DNA from: Roseovarius arcticus
GTDB taxonomy: Bacteria; Pseudomonadota; Alphaproteobacteria; Rhodobacterales; Rhodobacteraceae
Direction of reading: 5' to 3'
NCBI RefSeq assembly: GCF_006125015.1
Contig: NZ_SZZN01000001.1
Coordinates: forward strand, 310,001 to 374,000
DNA: 64,000 bases
Shown here: piece after piece, positions 8,716 through 17,908 of the stretch
Layout: each line of letters opens with the position of its first letter
Position numbering within the stretch: the stretch's first letter is position 1
The notes under the pieces: model-generated
Told to the model about the DNA's origin: nothing
The model's database searches: none
Seen by the model: the letters and a program-made list of their open reading frames with translations, nothing else
Translations under genes and position numbers: made by a program

Positions 8716-9642
8716 CTATTTCGAGCCGAGCGTAGACCAGAAATCCCGCCACCAAAGATTGTGCTGACTAGCCTGCTCGCTCAGCCAGTTGACGAAGGCT
8801 TGTGTCTCGTCGCTCCATTGTTCGCCCGAGGGGGTTACCAGAAAATAGGAGTCGGGCGACGGCAACCGATTTGCAAACGGGCAGATGAGGCGGCCGTCGC
8901 GCAAGTAGCCTGCCGTCGTGACCTCGTCGCCGACGGTCAGACCGTCCCCCCGCGCTGCCGCCTCGAGGCAGAGTGCGGTTTGGTTGTAAATCCGGCCAGC
9001 GTCAGGATCGAAATCTCGCGCTCCGGCTGCAGACCCAAGCGTCGACCACCAGAAAGTGGACCGGTCGTGGATGAGAATGTCGTCGCGCACATCCTGCAAG
9101 TTGGGCGCACGGCCGAGATCGTCGAAATACCCCGGCGCGCAGACCACGAATACTGCGTTCGTCATGAGTGGTTGGAACCGACAGTTCCGCCATGCTCCGC
9201 GCCCCCAGATCACCGCGAAGTCGAACCCTTCCGTCGGCGGCGTTTCCATGCTGATCCGGGTCTCCACGGATATCCTGATGTCAGGAAAGGATCGCTCAAA
9301 ATCCGGCAGGCGCGGAAATAGCCAGAGTTGGACGAAATCGGCGTCGGCGACCAGTCGTATCTGAAGGGCCCGTTTGGTGCCGATTCTCTCGAGCCTTTCC
9401 CGAAGCGTGGCGATACTGATGTCTGCGGCCTTGAACACCTCCCTGCCGAAAGGTGTCAGAGTGATTTTCTTGTGTCGTCTCTCGAAAAGCAATTTGCCGA
9501 AATGCCCCTCCAGGCCCGCGACCTGCTTGCTGACAGCCGATTGTGTTACGTTCAGTTCATCGGCGGCCTTGGTAAAGCTCTCGTGACGGGCAGCGGCTTC
9601 AAACACCCGTAGTCCGTTCAGATTGGGTAACGGCTTTTGCAT
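8716..9642 (-). CDS. LysR-family transcriptional regulator (GcvA-like)
   Basis: A 308-residue protein with an N-terminal winged helix (LRVFEAAARHESFTKAADEL, then TQSAVSKQVAGLE, residues 10-45) and a periplasmic-binding-like effector domain. It belongs to the GcvA/AmpR-like subgroup by its NLNGLRVFEAAARH opening. It is divergent from the AguB-type amidase gene with 100 bases between the two starts, the classic arrangement for LysR control of the neighbouring operon and of itself. The effector is probably a substrate or intermediate of the amidase/aminotransferase pathway. Confidence 0.9.
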   Translation of the reverse strand: MQKPLPNLNGLRVFEAAARHESFTKAADELNVTQSAVSKQVAGLEGHFGKLLFERRHKKITLTPFGREVFKAADISIATLRERLERIGTKRALQIRLVADADFVQLWLFPRLPDFERSFPDIRISVETRISMETPPTEGFDFAVIWGRGAWRNCRFQPLMTNAVFVVCAPGYFDDLGRAPNLQDVRDDILIHDRSTFWWSTLGSAAGARDFDPDAGRIYNQTALCLEAAARGDGLTVGDEVTTAGYLRDGRLICPFANRLPSPDSYFLVTPSGEQWSDETQAFVNWLSEQASQHNLWWRDFWSTLGSK

Positions 9643-9713
9643 TCCTTATTCTCTTTCATAGTGCGAGAAATTCTAATTTGACACCTCATTGCTCATTCAA
9701 CAACACTGTAGTT

Positions 9714-9727
9714 TGGCGAATACGCCA
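9714..9727. promoter_or_regulatory. Short inverted repeat between LysR gene and amidase gene
   Basis: TGGCG-AATA-CGCCA is a perfect 5+5 dyad lying 15 bases before the amidase ATG. A TTGACA hexamer stands upstream at 9678-9683. The position in a divergent LysR intergenic region makes an operator or leader hairpin possible. The dyad is short, so chance is a real alternative. Confidence 0.3.
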
Positions 9728-9742
9728 CAGAGGAAAACAGAC

Positions 9743-10603
9743 ATGAAGGTAACGGTCGCGGCCACGCAGATGGCTTGTTCCAAAATTTATGAAGAGAACA
9801 TGGACAAGGCCATGCAGCTTGTGCGCAGAGCGGCGGGCGCGGGCGCGCAAATTGTCCTGCTCCAGGAAGTCTTTTCCATGCACGAGTTCCAGTTCATGGA
9901 AATGGGGCCAGAGCCCTTTAAGCTGGCCGAGCCGCTGGACGGGCCGACTGTGACCACGATGCGCAAGCTGGCGGCGGATTTGTCGGTCGTCCTGCCGATC
10001 AACATTTTCGAGAAGGCGAATAACGCCTATTACAATACTAACGTTATTATCGACGCGGATGGCACGGTGAAGGGGCATTACCGCAAGTCGCATATCCCGC
10101 TCGGGCTGCCCGGTTGCTATGAAAAGGTCTATTCTAACCCGGGCGATACCGGGTTCCAGGCTTTCAAAACCGCCTATGGCACAATCGGCGCGGGTGTCTG
10201 CTGGGACCAGTGGTTTCCCGAGACGGCACGGATCATGGCCCTTAAGGGCGCCGAGATCCTGTGCTTCCCCTCGGCTATCGGGTCCGACTGCCACGACCAT
10301 TGGGAGACGGTGATGCGCGGCCATGCGGCGGCCAACATCATGCCTCTGGTCTGCTCGAACCGGGTCGGCACCGAAAAGGGCACTCTCGGCGAGGTCACGT
10401 ATTTCGGACAGGCTTTCATCGCTGGTCCGCGCGGAGAAGTTCTGCAACGCGCTGACGAGACGTCCGAGACCTTTGTCGCGCAGGACTTCGACCTAGACGA
10501 GTTGGCCGAAATGCGTGCGCATTGGGGCCTTTTCCGGGACCGCAGGCCCGATCTCTACAAGCCGCTGCTCACGCTCGACGGCACCACACCGATGGGGGAG
10601 TGA
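9743..10603 (+). CDS. aguB: Carbon-nitrogen hydrolase, N-carbamoylputrescine amidase type
   Basis: A 286-residue nitrilase-superfamily enzyme with the Glu-Lys-Cys triad in order: E42 in VLLQEVF, K115 in YRKSHIP, C153 in GVCWDQWFPE. The stretches YEKVYSNPGDTGF, CWDQWFPE and DHWE..RGHAAANIMP are those of AguB enzymes, which hydrolyse N-carbamoylputrescine to putrescine, CO2 and ammonia. The ATG at 9743 was preferred over an upstream one (9689) because AGAGGAAA precedes it and the fold starts there. No agmatine deiminase (AguA) is in the window, so the true substrate may be another carbamoyl or amide compound. An aminotransferase follows six bases downstream. Confidence 0.8.
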   Translation: MKVTVAATQMACSKIYEENMDKAMQLVRRAAGAGAQIVLLQEVFSMHEFQFMEMGPEPFKLAEPLDGPTVTTMRKLAADLSVVLPINIFEKANNAYYNTNVIIDADGTVKGHYRKSHIPLGLPGCYEKVYSNPGDTGFQAFKTAYGTIGAGVCWDQWFPETARIMALKGAEILCFPSAIGSDCHDHWETVMRGHAAANIMPLVCSNRVGTEKGTLGEVTYFGQAFIAGPRGEVLQRADETSETFVAQDFDLDELAEMRAHWGLFRDRRPDLYKPLLTLDGTTPMGE

Positions 10604-10608
10604 CTGCG

Positions 10609-11910
10609 ATGGCGCAACTTTACCCTTTCACAGACCCTCGGGCAGCCGAGACGCACGCACCGCGCAGCATTGCCAAGGGCGACAACGTCCGCGTGACGGA
10701 TACCGAAGGAAATACCTTCGTCGATGCGGTTTCGGGACTCTGGTGCGCGTCGCTGGGGTTCAATCATCCCCGGCTGATCCGGGCCGCCGAGGCGCAGATG
10801 CAGAAACTGGCCTTTTATCACGGGTTCATGGGGCGCACCTGCGAGGTGACCGACAGGCTGGCGAAGCGCTTGGTTGCGCGTCTGCCCGGCGACCTGTCGC
10901 ATGTGTTCTTTGCCACGTCTGGGTCCGAGGCCGTCGAGAGTGCTGTGAAGATGGTGCGCTACTATCAAAACGCGCGCGGCAAGCATGGCAAGAAACGGAT
11001 CATCGCCCGCGAAGGCGGCTATCACGGCTCGGGGCAGATGGCGGCAGCGCTGACCGGGATGAGCTATTGCCACGACGGCTTTGACGTGCCGCTGGATATG
11101 GTCGTACGTGTCGGTCGCCCGCATTACCTGCGCGATGCCGAACCCGGCGAAACCGAACTGGATTTCTCCAGACGCATGGCCCGCGAACTCGATCAGACCA
11201 TCCGCCGCGAGGGGCCGGACACGATCGGCGCCTTTATCGGAGAGCCGGCAATGGGCTCGGGGGGCGTCATCCTTCCGCCAGAGGGCTATTGGGCGGAGGT
11301 GCAAGAGGTGCTGGCCAAGCATGACATCCTGCTGATCGCGGACGAAATCATCACCGGCTTCGGCCGGACCGGGAACTGGTTTGGCTGCGAGACATGGGGA
11401 ATCAAACCGGACCTGATGACGATGGCCAAGCAAATGACCGCCGCCTACTTCCCGATGTCCGCTGTCGCCATGACCGCGCAGGTTAGGGATGTGATCGCCG
11501 ACGCCGCGCACGGAATGGGCACGTTCGGGCATGGTGTGACCTATGGCGGACATCCCGTGGGCGCTGCGGTGGCGCTGGAAACCCTCGACATCTACGAAGA
11601 GATGGACCTGCCGAACCACGTCAATGCGCTCGGTGATCATCTGGCGCAGGCGCTCGAGATTATCGGCGCACAGCCCGGTGTTTTGGAAGCGCGGCGAGCC
11701 GGCCTTTTGGCGGCGGTGGAGATGAATACGAACGAAGATGCCGAGGCCGTTGTCGAGGCCGCCGAAAGAAACGGCGTATTCTTTCGCCTGATCGGTCCGG
11801 TTATCGCGATTGCGCCACCTTACACCGCGTCTCGGGACGACCTCGATGAGGTTATGCGCACGCTGTCCAAAAGCATTGAGGAGGTCATGCCTGTTATGAC
11901 CACCGCCTGA
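10609..11910 (+). CDS. Class III PLP-dependent aminotransferase (omega-amino acid/diamine type)
   Basis: A 433-residue fold-type I enzyme. D245 in LLIADEIITGFGRTG contacts the PLP pyridine nitrogen, and K274 in TMAKQMTAAY is the expected Schiff-base lysine. SGSEAVESAVK near residue 105 is the phosphate-binding loop. Family members move the terminal amino group of putrescine, beta-alanine, taurine or GABA-like substrates to pyruvate. Directly behind an AguB-type amidase, putrescine transamination is the simplest reading. The start is ATG 10609; an earlier in-frame ATG lies inside aguB. The typical AKGLT is AKQMT here. Confidence 0.85.
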   Translation: MAQLYPFTDPRAAETHAPRSIAKGDNVRVTDTEGNTFVDAVSGLWCASLGFNHPRLIRAAEAQMQKLAFYHGFMGRTCEVTDRLAKRLVARLPGDLSHVFFATSGSEAVESAVKMVRYYQNARGKHGKKRIIAREGGYHGSGQMAAALTGMSYCHDGFDVPLDMVVRVGRPHYLRDAEPGETELDFSRRMARELDQTIRREGPDTIGAFIGEPAMGSGGVILPPEGYWAEVQEVLAKHDILLIADEIITGFGRTGNWFGCETWGIKPDLMTMAKQMTAAYFPMSAVAMTAQVRDVIADAAHGMGTFGHGVTYGGHPVGAAVALETLDIYEEMDLPNHVNALGDHLAQALEIIGAQPGVLEARRAGLLAAVEMNTNEDAEAVVEAAERNGVFFRLIGPVIAIAPPYTASRDDLDEVMRTLSKSIEEVMPVMTTA

Positions 11911-12117
11911 CAGTTGGCTGCGAAGGTCGGCTGACCGAAGTGCTGATACCAGACAAAAAGGAGCCGAAGAAAACCGTACGGTGAGTCAAAATCGTCTTTG
12001 ACTGCGAGTTCGGTATTAGGACGGACTGGCGTTAACTTAATGCAGCTGCGTCTCAACAAGATGCTGAAAAGGCACGATCATAACTTGATGACGCGTTTTC
12101 CAACAGAGGAGAGACAA

Positions 12118-13719
12118 ATGTCTAAACACTTCAAATCAGAAATCTTGAATGGCAATGGCCGGTCCCTGTCCGGCCCGTCACGGCGCGGGGTGCTTGCGGG
12201 CTTGGCCGGCACCGGATTGGCTGTGAGTGCCACGGGCCTGTTGACTGCCGGACAGGCACAGGCGGCGACGCCAAAAAAGGGCGGCCATTACCGCGTCGGG
12301 ATCCACGAAGGGAACACCAACGACTCCCTTGATCCGCGTACGACGAACGGCGTCTGCATGATCCAGTTGAACCATACGATCTTCAACTTCCTAGTTGAAA
12401 TAGACACCGACGATTCGATCATTCCCGAACTCGCCGAAAGCTGGGAAGCCTCGGGGGACGCGAAAAGCTGGCTGTTCAAAATTCGGAGCGGTGTGGAGTT
12501 TCACAACGGCAAACCGCTGACGGCGAGCGATGTTGTCGCATCGATTATGTATCACCTACGCGACGATTCTGAATCTGCGGCAAAGCCGCTTTTGGAGGGG
12601 GTTACGTCGATCACGGCAGAGGACGAGCATAGCGTACGTTTCGAGCTTTCCGAAGGGAATGCCGACCTGCCCTATGTCCTGACCGATTATCACTTTGTCA
12701 TCTTGCCGGCGGACGGCGAGGGCAATGTCGATATTTCGGGTGTAGGCACCGGCGGATACATGCTCGACTCGTTCGAGCCGGGCGTGCGGATCGAAATGAC
12801 CCGCAATCCTAATTACTTCAAGGACGGCCGGGCGCATTTCGATGAGGTTACCTTTCTTATCATCAACGACAGCAACGCGCGCACCAACGCCTTGCTGACC
12901 GGCGAGGTCGATTCAGATAGTCAGGTCGCCGCCAACACGCTTCAGTTCATTGAGCGCAACGACAGGGTGACGATTGATAACGTGCCGAGCGCCGCACATG
13001 TGACAATTCCAATGCACGTGGACACCGCGCCCTTCGACAACGTCGACGTGCGGCTAGCGCTCAAACACGCAATCGACCGTCAAGAAGCTATCGACAAGGT
13101 CATGGGCGGCGCGGCGGTCGTCGGCAATGATCACCCCATCGGCCCCACTATGCCATATTACTCGGAGTTGGAGCAAAACACCTTCGATCTTGATAAGTCC
13201 AAATTTCACCTAAAGAAAGCTGGGATGGAGGATCTGTCGGTCACGTTGGCGGCAAGTGATGCTGCCTTTCCAGGGGCGGTAGACATGGCCACACTTTTTC
13301 AAGCGTCTGCCAAAAAGGCCGGCATCAACATGAAAGTTGATCGCAAACCTGCCGACAATTACTGGTCTGATGTCTGGCTGAAGAACCCGTTTTGTACCGC
13401 TTCTTGGGGCGCGCGGCCGACGCCGCAGATCATGTTCTCACTCGGCTACAAGGGCGGCGCCGCCTGGAACGAAAGCCACTGGGACAACGCACAGTTCAAC
13501 AGCCTGCTCGAAAAGACGAAAGCCGAGCTGGACGACGCGAAACGAACCGAGATGTATGCCGAGATGATGCGGCTGTGCCGGGATGATGGCGGCACGGTTG
13601 TGCCGTTCTTCTACAACCGGCTTTCGGCCCGCGGCAAGAATGTCGCGCATTCCGACAAAATATCAGGGAACTGGCAGTTGGATGGCGCGCGCTCGGCCGA
13701 GCGTTGGTGGTTCGAATAA
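12118..13719 (+). CDS. Tat-exported ABC transporter substrate-binding protein (SBP family 5, peptide/opine type)
   Basis: A 533-residue periplasmic binding protein. The N-terminus has the twin-arginine motif SRRGVLAG with a hydrophobic run and AQA-type cleavage site near residue 50. The mature part carries family-5 features: LAESWEAS, FKIRSGVEFHNGKPLTASDVVASI, then GTGGYML and VRLALKHAIDRQ. Such proteins bind oligopeptides, opines or glycosides. AGAGGAGAG before ATG 12118 decides the start, while a longer frame begins at 11998. No dpp/opp permease or ATPase genes are adjacent, so it is an orphan that must work with components elsewhere or act as a sensor. Confidence 0.87.
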   Translation: MSKHFKSEILNGNGRSLSGPSRRGVLAGLAGTGLAVSATGLLTAGQAQAATPKKGGHYRVGIHEGNTNDSLDPRTTNGVCMIQLNHTIFNFLVEIDTDDSIIPELAESWEASGDAKSWLFKIRSGVEFHNGKPLTASDVVASIMYHLRDDSESAAKPLLEGVTSITAEDEHSVRFELSEGNADLPYVLTDYHFVILPADGEGNVDISGVGTGGYMLDSFEPGVRIEMTRNPNYFKDGRAHFDEVTFLIINDSNARTNALLTGEVDSDSQVAANTLQFIERNDRVTIDNVPSAAHVTIPMHVDTAPFDNVDVRLALKHAIDRQEAIDKVMGGAAVVGNDHPIGPTMPYYSELEQNTFDLDKSKFHLKKAGMEDLSVTLAASDAAFPGAVDMATLFQASAKKAGINMKVDRKPADNYWSDVWLKNPFCTASWGARPTPQIMFSLGYKGGAAWNESHWDNAQFNSLLEKTKAELDDAKRTEMYAEMMRLCRDDGGTVVPFFYNRLSARGKNVAHSDKISGNWQLDGARSAERWWFE

Positions 13720-13730
13720 AAGTTGGCCCT

Positions 13731-13764
13731 CCTTGCGGTGCCTGTGACTTTCGGCACCGCAAGG
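13731..13764 (+). terminator. 12-bp perfect hairpin after the binding-protein gene
   Basis: CCTTGCGGTGCC at 13731-13742 pairs perfectly with GGCACCGCAAGG at 13753-13764 across a 10-base loop. It starts 11 bases after the binding-protein stop. No T-run follows, so it may be a Rho-independent terminator of weak type or an mRNA 3'-end stabiliser rather than a full stop before dddP. Confidence 0.6.
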
Positions 13765-13843
13765 GACGTCTGGTTCCGTCGACAGCGGATGCTTCGCCCC
13801 GCTTGCTTGGCGCACTCTCAAGCTACATCGCAGTGAGACCACC

Positions 13844-15193
13844 ATGAACGAGCATTTCCGTGACAGGCGCAAGATCAACCCCAGCAAGGGTCAGTCGCTT
13901 CCCGACGGCAGCCCCAACGACAACGACCGGGTCGAAATCGGGCCGACGCAGCTCGCCTTCGCCGAATGGGAGCAAGCGGGCCTTGTCTTGCCGGACCTGC
14001 CCGCGATGCGCCGCTACCGCTGGGAACGTCTGACGCGCCACGTCACGGACCGCGGCTATGGTGGCCTGCTGATGTTCGACCCGCTTAACATTCGCTACGC
14101 CACTGACAGCACCAACATGCAACTTTGGAACGCCCATAATCCCTTCCGCGCCGTGCTGCTCTGCGCTGACGGCTACATGGTGATCTGGGACTTCAAGAAC
14201 ATGCCCTTTCTCAGCGCGTTCAATCCGCTGGTGCGCGAGGTGCGCTCTGGTGCGAGTCTCTTTTATTTCGAACGGGGCGACAGCATCGATTTGGCTGCCG
14301 AGAAATTCGCGGGCGAGGTGCGCGACCTTCTTGCCGAACACGGGGAGGGTAATCGGCTCGCCGTGGACAAGATTATGCGACACGGTCTGCGCGCGCTAGA
14401 GGCGCAAGGGATCGTCGTGATGGACGGCGAGGAAGTCACCGAAAAATCTCGTTCGGTCAAGGGACCGGACGAGATATGCGCTATGCGCTGCGCCATCCAC
14501 GGCTGCGAAACCGCGATGCGGGAAATGGAGAGCTTCGCGCGCGCGCATGCCGGTGACGGCATCACCACGGAAGACGATATATGGGCCGTGCTCCATGCCG
14601 AAAACATTCGCCGCGGCGGCGAATGGATTGAGACGCGGCTCCTGACTTCGGGGCCCCGCACCAACCCTTGGTTTCAGGAATGCGGACCCCGCATCGTGCA
14701 GCCGAATGAGATCGTCGCCTTCGACACTGACCTCATAGGAGCCTACGGCATCTGCGCCGACCTCTCGCGGACCTGGTGGATCGGCGACGAGGCACCGCGC
14801 CCCGACATGGTCGAGGCTATGCAGATTGCCCACGACCACATTATGACCAACATGGCCATGCTGCGCCCTGGCATCAGTATCCCGGAATTGACCGCGAACT
14901 GCCATGTGCTGCCAGACAGGTATCAAAAGCAGAAATACGGCTCATTGATGCACGGTGTCGGGCTATGTGATGAATGGCCGCTGGTCCTCTATCCCGACGG
15001 GGCCGTGCCGGGTGCGTTCGACTACGCGATCGAGCCGGGCATGGTTCTTTGTTGCGAAGCGCTGGTGTCACCCGAAGGGGGGGATTTTTCCATTAAGCTC
15101 GAAGATCAGGTGCTTATCACCGAGGACGGGTTCGAAAACCTGACGCAGTACGGCTTCGATGCCCGGTTGATGGGATCGACCTCTAGCGTGTGA
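13844..15193 (+). CDS. dddP: DMSP lyase DddP (M24 metallopeptidase fold)
   Basis: A 449-residue M24-family protein. DddP cleaves dimethylsulphoniopropionate to acrylate and dimethyl sulphide and is not a peptidase. The metal ligands and active-site residues of the structurally studied Ruegeria DddP all appear with a constant shift of one: D294, D296, D306, H370, E405, E420 for the metals, D376 as proposed catalytic base in HGVGLCDEWP, and Y365. The N-terminal stretches NDNDRVEIGPTQLAF and IRYATDSTNMQLWNAHNPF are also DddP-like. It sits between a binding-protein gene and the ureohydrolase gene; no acrylate-use genes are adjacent. Confidence 0.9.
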   Translation: MNEHFRDRRKINPSKGQSLPDGSPNDNDRVEIGPTQLAFAEWEQAGLVLPDLPAMRRYRWERLTRHVTDRGYGGLLMFDPLNIRYATDSTNMQLWNAHNPFRAVLLCADGYMVIWDFKNMPFLSAFNPLVREVRSGASLFYFERGDSIDLAAEKFAGEVRDLLAEHGEGNRLAVDKIMRHGLRALEAQGIVVMDGEEVTEKSRSVKGPDEICAMRCAIHGCETAMREMESFARAHAGDGITTEDDIWAVLHAENIRRGGEWIETRLLTSGPRTNPWFQECGPRIVQPNEIVAFDTDLIGAYGICADLSRTWWIGDEAPRPDMVEAMQIAHDHIMTNMAMLRPGISIPELTANCHVLPDRYQKQKYGSLMHGVGLCDEWPLVLYPDGAVPGAFDYAIEPGMVLCCEALVSPEGGDFSIKLEDQVLITEDGFENLTQYGFDARLMGSTSSV

Positions 15194-15482
15194 AATCGTC
15201 GATTTACGATAACCTTCCAGGCTGGCAGCTTCGTAGGAGCTCTTAGCATCGTCATGCGCTGACAGAAGCTAAGCCACAAAAGTAAAAATAGAATTTACCC
15301 CAAAATCCAGTGATAAATGACCGCTTTGTCAAGAAAGTGCGCGATTAGCTATCTTTTCTGTTGGTTTTTGTGGAAAGACGTGCATTATCGTGGAAATGGA
15401 AAGACGGGCAGTGGGTCCATGAGTGACGTGCGTTGCGGGCCTCAAGTCCTGAAATCTCACAGATGGAAGTGGTTATGCTGCT

Positions 15483-16493
15483 ATGAAGACGTCCGTGCCG
15501 CCACCTGCAGAATCAGAAGAAAATTACTGGCCACTTGATTCATCAAGCACTCCGCGCTTTGCCGGGCCTGTCAGTTTTTTTCGCTTGCCGACGTTACACA
15601 ATCCTGAAGATGTCGACATCGCATTGGTTGGCTTGCCATGGGACGGAGGCACGACAAACCGCCCCGGTGCGCGTCACGGGCCTCGTGACATCCGAACTAT
15701 GTCAACACTCATCCGGCCCTTTCACCATGTCACGCGGACGTCGCCATATGAACTCTGCCGGGTCGCTGACTTCGGCGATGCCCCCATTAATCCTGTCAAC
15801 ATTGATGACACATTGGAGCGAGTGGAGGGTTTCTATGATAAACTCCACCGTACTGGCGTTACACCGTTGAGCGCAGGGGGCGATCATCTTGCCACTCTTC
15901 CGATTTTGCGCGCTATTGCCAAAGATGGGCCTGTCGGACTGATCCAGTTCGATGCCCATTCGGATACCAATGATAGCTATTTTGGCGGGCACCGCTATAC
16001 TCATGGCACGCATGTGCGTCGTGAAATCGAAGAAGGTTTGATCGATCCAAAGCGGACGATCCAAATCGGAATTCGGGGAACCAGATATCAGCCCGATGGT
16101 GACGATTTTGGCGTTCAGCAGGGTATTCGCACAATCTATATTGAGGAATTTTTTCAACTCGGGACTGAAGGTGTGTTGAAGGAAATTCGCAGAATTCTAG
16201 GATCCGGCCCCACTTACCTTTCTTTTGATGTGGACGGTCTCGATCCTTCCTTTGCGCCGGGAACTGGAACTCCGGAAGTGGGAGGATATTCCACTTTCCA
16301 AGCTCAAGAGATGATACGCGGCCTCGCTGGTCTCGATATCGTTGGCGGAGATGTCGTCGAAGTGTCGCCGCCATTCGATCCCAGCGGAAACACGGCGTTG
16401 ATCGGCGCGACAATGATGTTCGAGATCCTTTGCGTCATGGCAGAAGCCAAGGCGCGTAGGATGGCTAAAGCAGATCCTCGAAGCGGACCATGA
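15483..16493 (+). CDS. Ureohydrolase, agmatinase/guanidinobutyrase family
   Basis: A 336-residue arginase-fold enzyme with the full binuclear metal set: H in SAGGDHLATLP, the DAHSDTND cluster, and SFDVDGLDPSFAPGTGTPE. The N-terminal GLPWDGGTTNRPGARHGPR loop is common to agmatinases. It should remove urea from a guanidino compound such as agmatine, guanidinobutyrate or guanidinopropionate; newer nickel guanidinases share this fold, so the substrate is open. It precedes a polyamine-type ABC operon on the same strand with about 200 bases between. Wobble positions are more AT-rich than in the flanking housekeeping genes. Confidence 0.85.
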   Translation: MKTSVPPPAESEENYWPLDSSSTPRFAGPVSFFRLPTLHNPEDVDIALVGLPWDGGTTNRPGARHGPRDIRTMSTLIRPFHHVTRTSPYELCRVADFGDAPINPVNIDDTLERVEGFYDKLHRTGVTPLSAGGDHLATLPILRAIAKDGPVGLIQFDAHSDTNDSYFGGHRYTHGTHVRREIEEGLIDPKRTIQIGIRGTRYQPDGDDFGVQQGIRTIYIEEFFQLGTEGVLKEIRRILGSGPTYLSFDVDGLDPSFAPGTGTPEVGGYSTFQAQEMIRGLAGLDIVGGDVVEVSPPFDPSGNTALIGATMMFEILCVMAEAKARRMAKADPRSGP

Positions 16494-16691
16494 CATCACT
16501 ACACCATAGGAACGTATTTGGAGACCGGACGTGCGTAGAGGCCGAGCGAAGCCCGTAATCTTAAATCTGCAATGTAGTAGCTGGGAGGAACCAGCTGGAA
16601 ATCAAACCAACCGATTTCTCAGTTAAGTTTAATCTACCCACTTTGAAAAGCGGACTTTCCCGAGAACCAACCAAAAACAGAGGAGACCATC

Positions 16692-17843
16692 ATGAAACTT
16701 GATAATAAAAACAAAATTGAACTTCGGAGCGGACTAAACCGCCGTCAGTTGTTAAACTCGCTCGGCGCTGCGGCATTGGCCACGCCTTTCCTCAACAAAG
16801 CTGCGTTTGCGTCTTCGGGGGAAGTCAACGTGTTTGCTTGGGGCGACTACATGCAGCCCAATATCGTTGAGGCATTTACCAACGCGACTGGCATCAAGGT
16901 GAATGTGTCGACGTATGGGTCAAACGAAGAGGCCCAGAGCAAACTTCGCGCCGCCGACGGCAAGGGATTTGACCTCATTTTTCCATCGGTTGATACCCGT
17001 CCAAACTATGATGATGGCAATCTGCTTTCGGAAATTGACGAGAGCCGACTGGATGTCGATCAGATTCAAACAGCATTGTGGCGCAATTCACTGAGCTTAG
17101 GCGCAGCACTGCGGGGCAAGCGTTACCTGGTGCCCTTTACCTGGGGTACGGAAGGCATCACCTATGACAGTTCCGTTCATAAATTCGCACCGGGCGAAGT
17201 GTCCTACGGTGACCTCTGGGCCGACGGTCTGGAAGGCAAGGTCGCTGCACGCCAGAAATCGGTGCTGGTCAGCCTAGCGATTTACCTTGATGCGATTGGT
17301 GAGTTGCCGTCAAACCGCGCCATGGACCTTTACGAGTCTGAAGCTGACACACGTCGCATCTTTGACGGTTGCGTTGCCTTTGCAGCAAAGCACAAGTCCA
17401 ATATCGGGGCATATTGGAACAACGCAACCGAAGCGACCGGTGCTTTCACCGACTCTGGCTGCTCCATCGGGCAGACTTGGGATACCACCGGGATCAAGTT
17501 GCATACCGAAGTTGATCCCAAATGGCGGTATGCAGCGCCCAAAGAGGGAGCGTTGGGCTGGATGGACACGGTTGCAGTGCCATCAGGCGCCGTGAACGTC
17601 GATCAGGCCTATGAGTTGATCAATTTCCTCTTGTCGCCGGAAATCGGTGGCATGTTCGCGAACAACACGGGCTACAATTCAGCCGCCGTGGGCGCCGACA
17701 AACATTTGACGGATGCCAGTCGTGAGGCATTTGATTTTGCGTATCCAGAAGGCGCGATCGACAACCTGTGGTGGTGGCCAGTCTTCACCCCTTGGTTCTC
17801 GAGCGTTCGGCAGGAATATGTTGAAAAACTCACGAACGCTTAA
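16692..17843 (+). CDS. Polyamine-type ABC transporter substrate-binding protein (PotD/PotF-like)
   Basis: A 383-residue periplasmic protein. NRRQLLNSLGAAALA at residues 17-31 is a Tat-like or Sec signal ending near AFAS. The mature part opens EVNVFAWGDYMQPNIVEAFTNATGIKV, the typical start of COG0687 spermidine/putrescine binding proteins, and has YLVPFTWGTEGITYDSS in the middle. AGAGGAGACC before the ATG is a strong ribosome binding site. It is the first gene of a transporter operon and is separated from the ATPase gene by a perfect hairpin. The ligand may be a polyamine, a guanidino compound or another cation. Confidence 0.88.
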   Translation: MKLDNKNKIELRSGLNRRQLLNSLGAAALATPFLNKAAFASSGEVNVFAWGDYMQPNIVEAFTNATGIKVNVSTYGSNEEAQSKLRAADGKGFDLIFPSVDTRPNYDDGNLLSEIDESRLDVDQIQTALWRNSLSLGAALRGKRYLVPFTWGTEGITYDSSVHKFAPGEVSYGDLWADGLEGKVAARQKSVLVSLAIYLDAIGELPSNRAMDLYESEADTRRIFDGCVAFAAKHKSNIGAYWNNATEATGAFTDSGCSIGQTWDTTGIKLHTEVDPKWRYAAPKEGALGWMDTVAVPSGAVNVDQAYELINFLLSPEIGGMFANNTGYNSAAVGADKHLTDASREAFDFAYPEGAIDNLWWWPVFTPWFSSVRQEYVEKLTNA

Positions 17844-17858
17844 GCCTAAACCAAAAAT

Positions 17859-17883
17859 AGCGCGGGCGATTTCTGCCCGCGCT
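17859..17883 (+). terminator. 9-bp perfect hairpin between binding-protein and ATPase genes
   Basis: AGCGCGGGC at 17859-17867 pairs with GCCCGCGCT at 17875-17883 across a 7-base loop. There is no T-run. In ABC operons such hairpins usually protect the binding-protein mRNA from 3' decay or cause partial termination, giving more binding protein than membrane parts. Confidence 0.6.
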
Positions 17884-17908
17884 AACACCCAACGGTAAAG
17901 GCTCTGAT

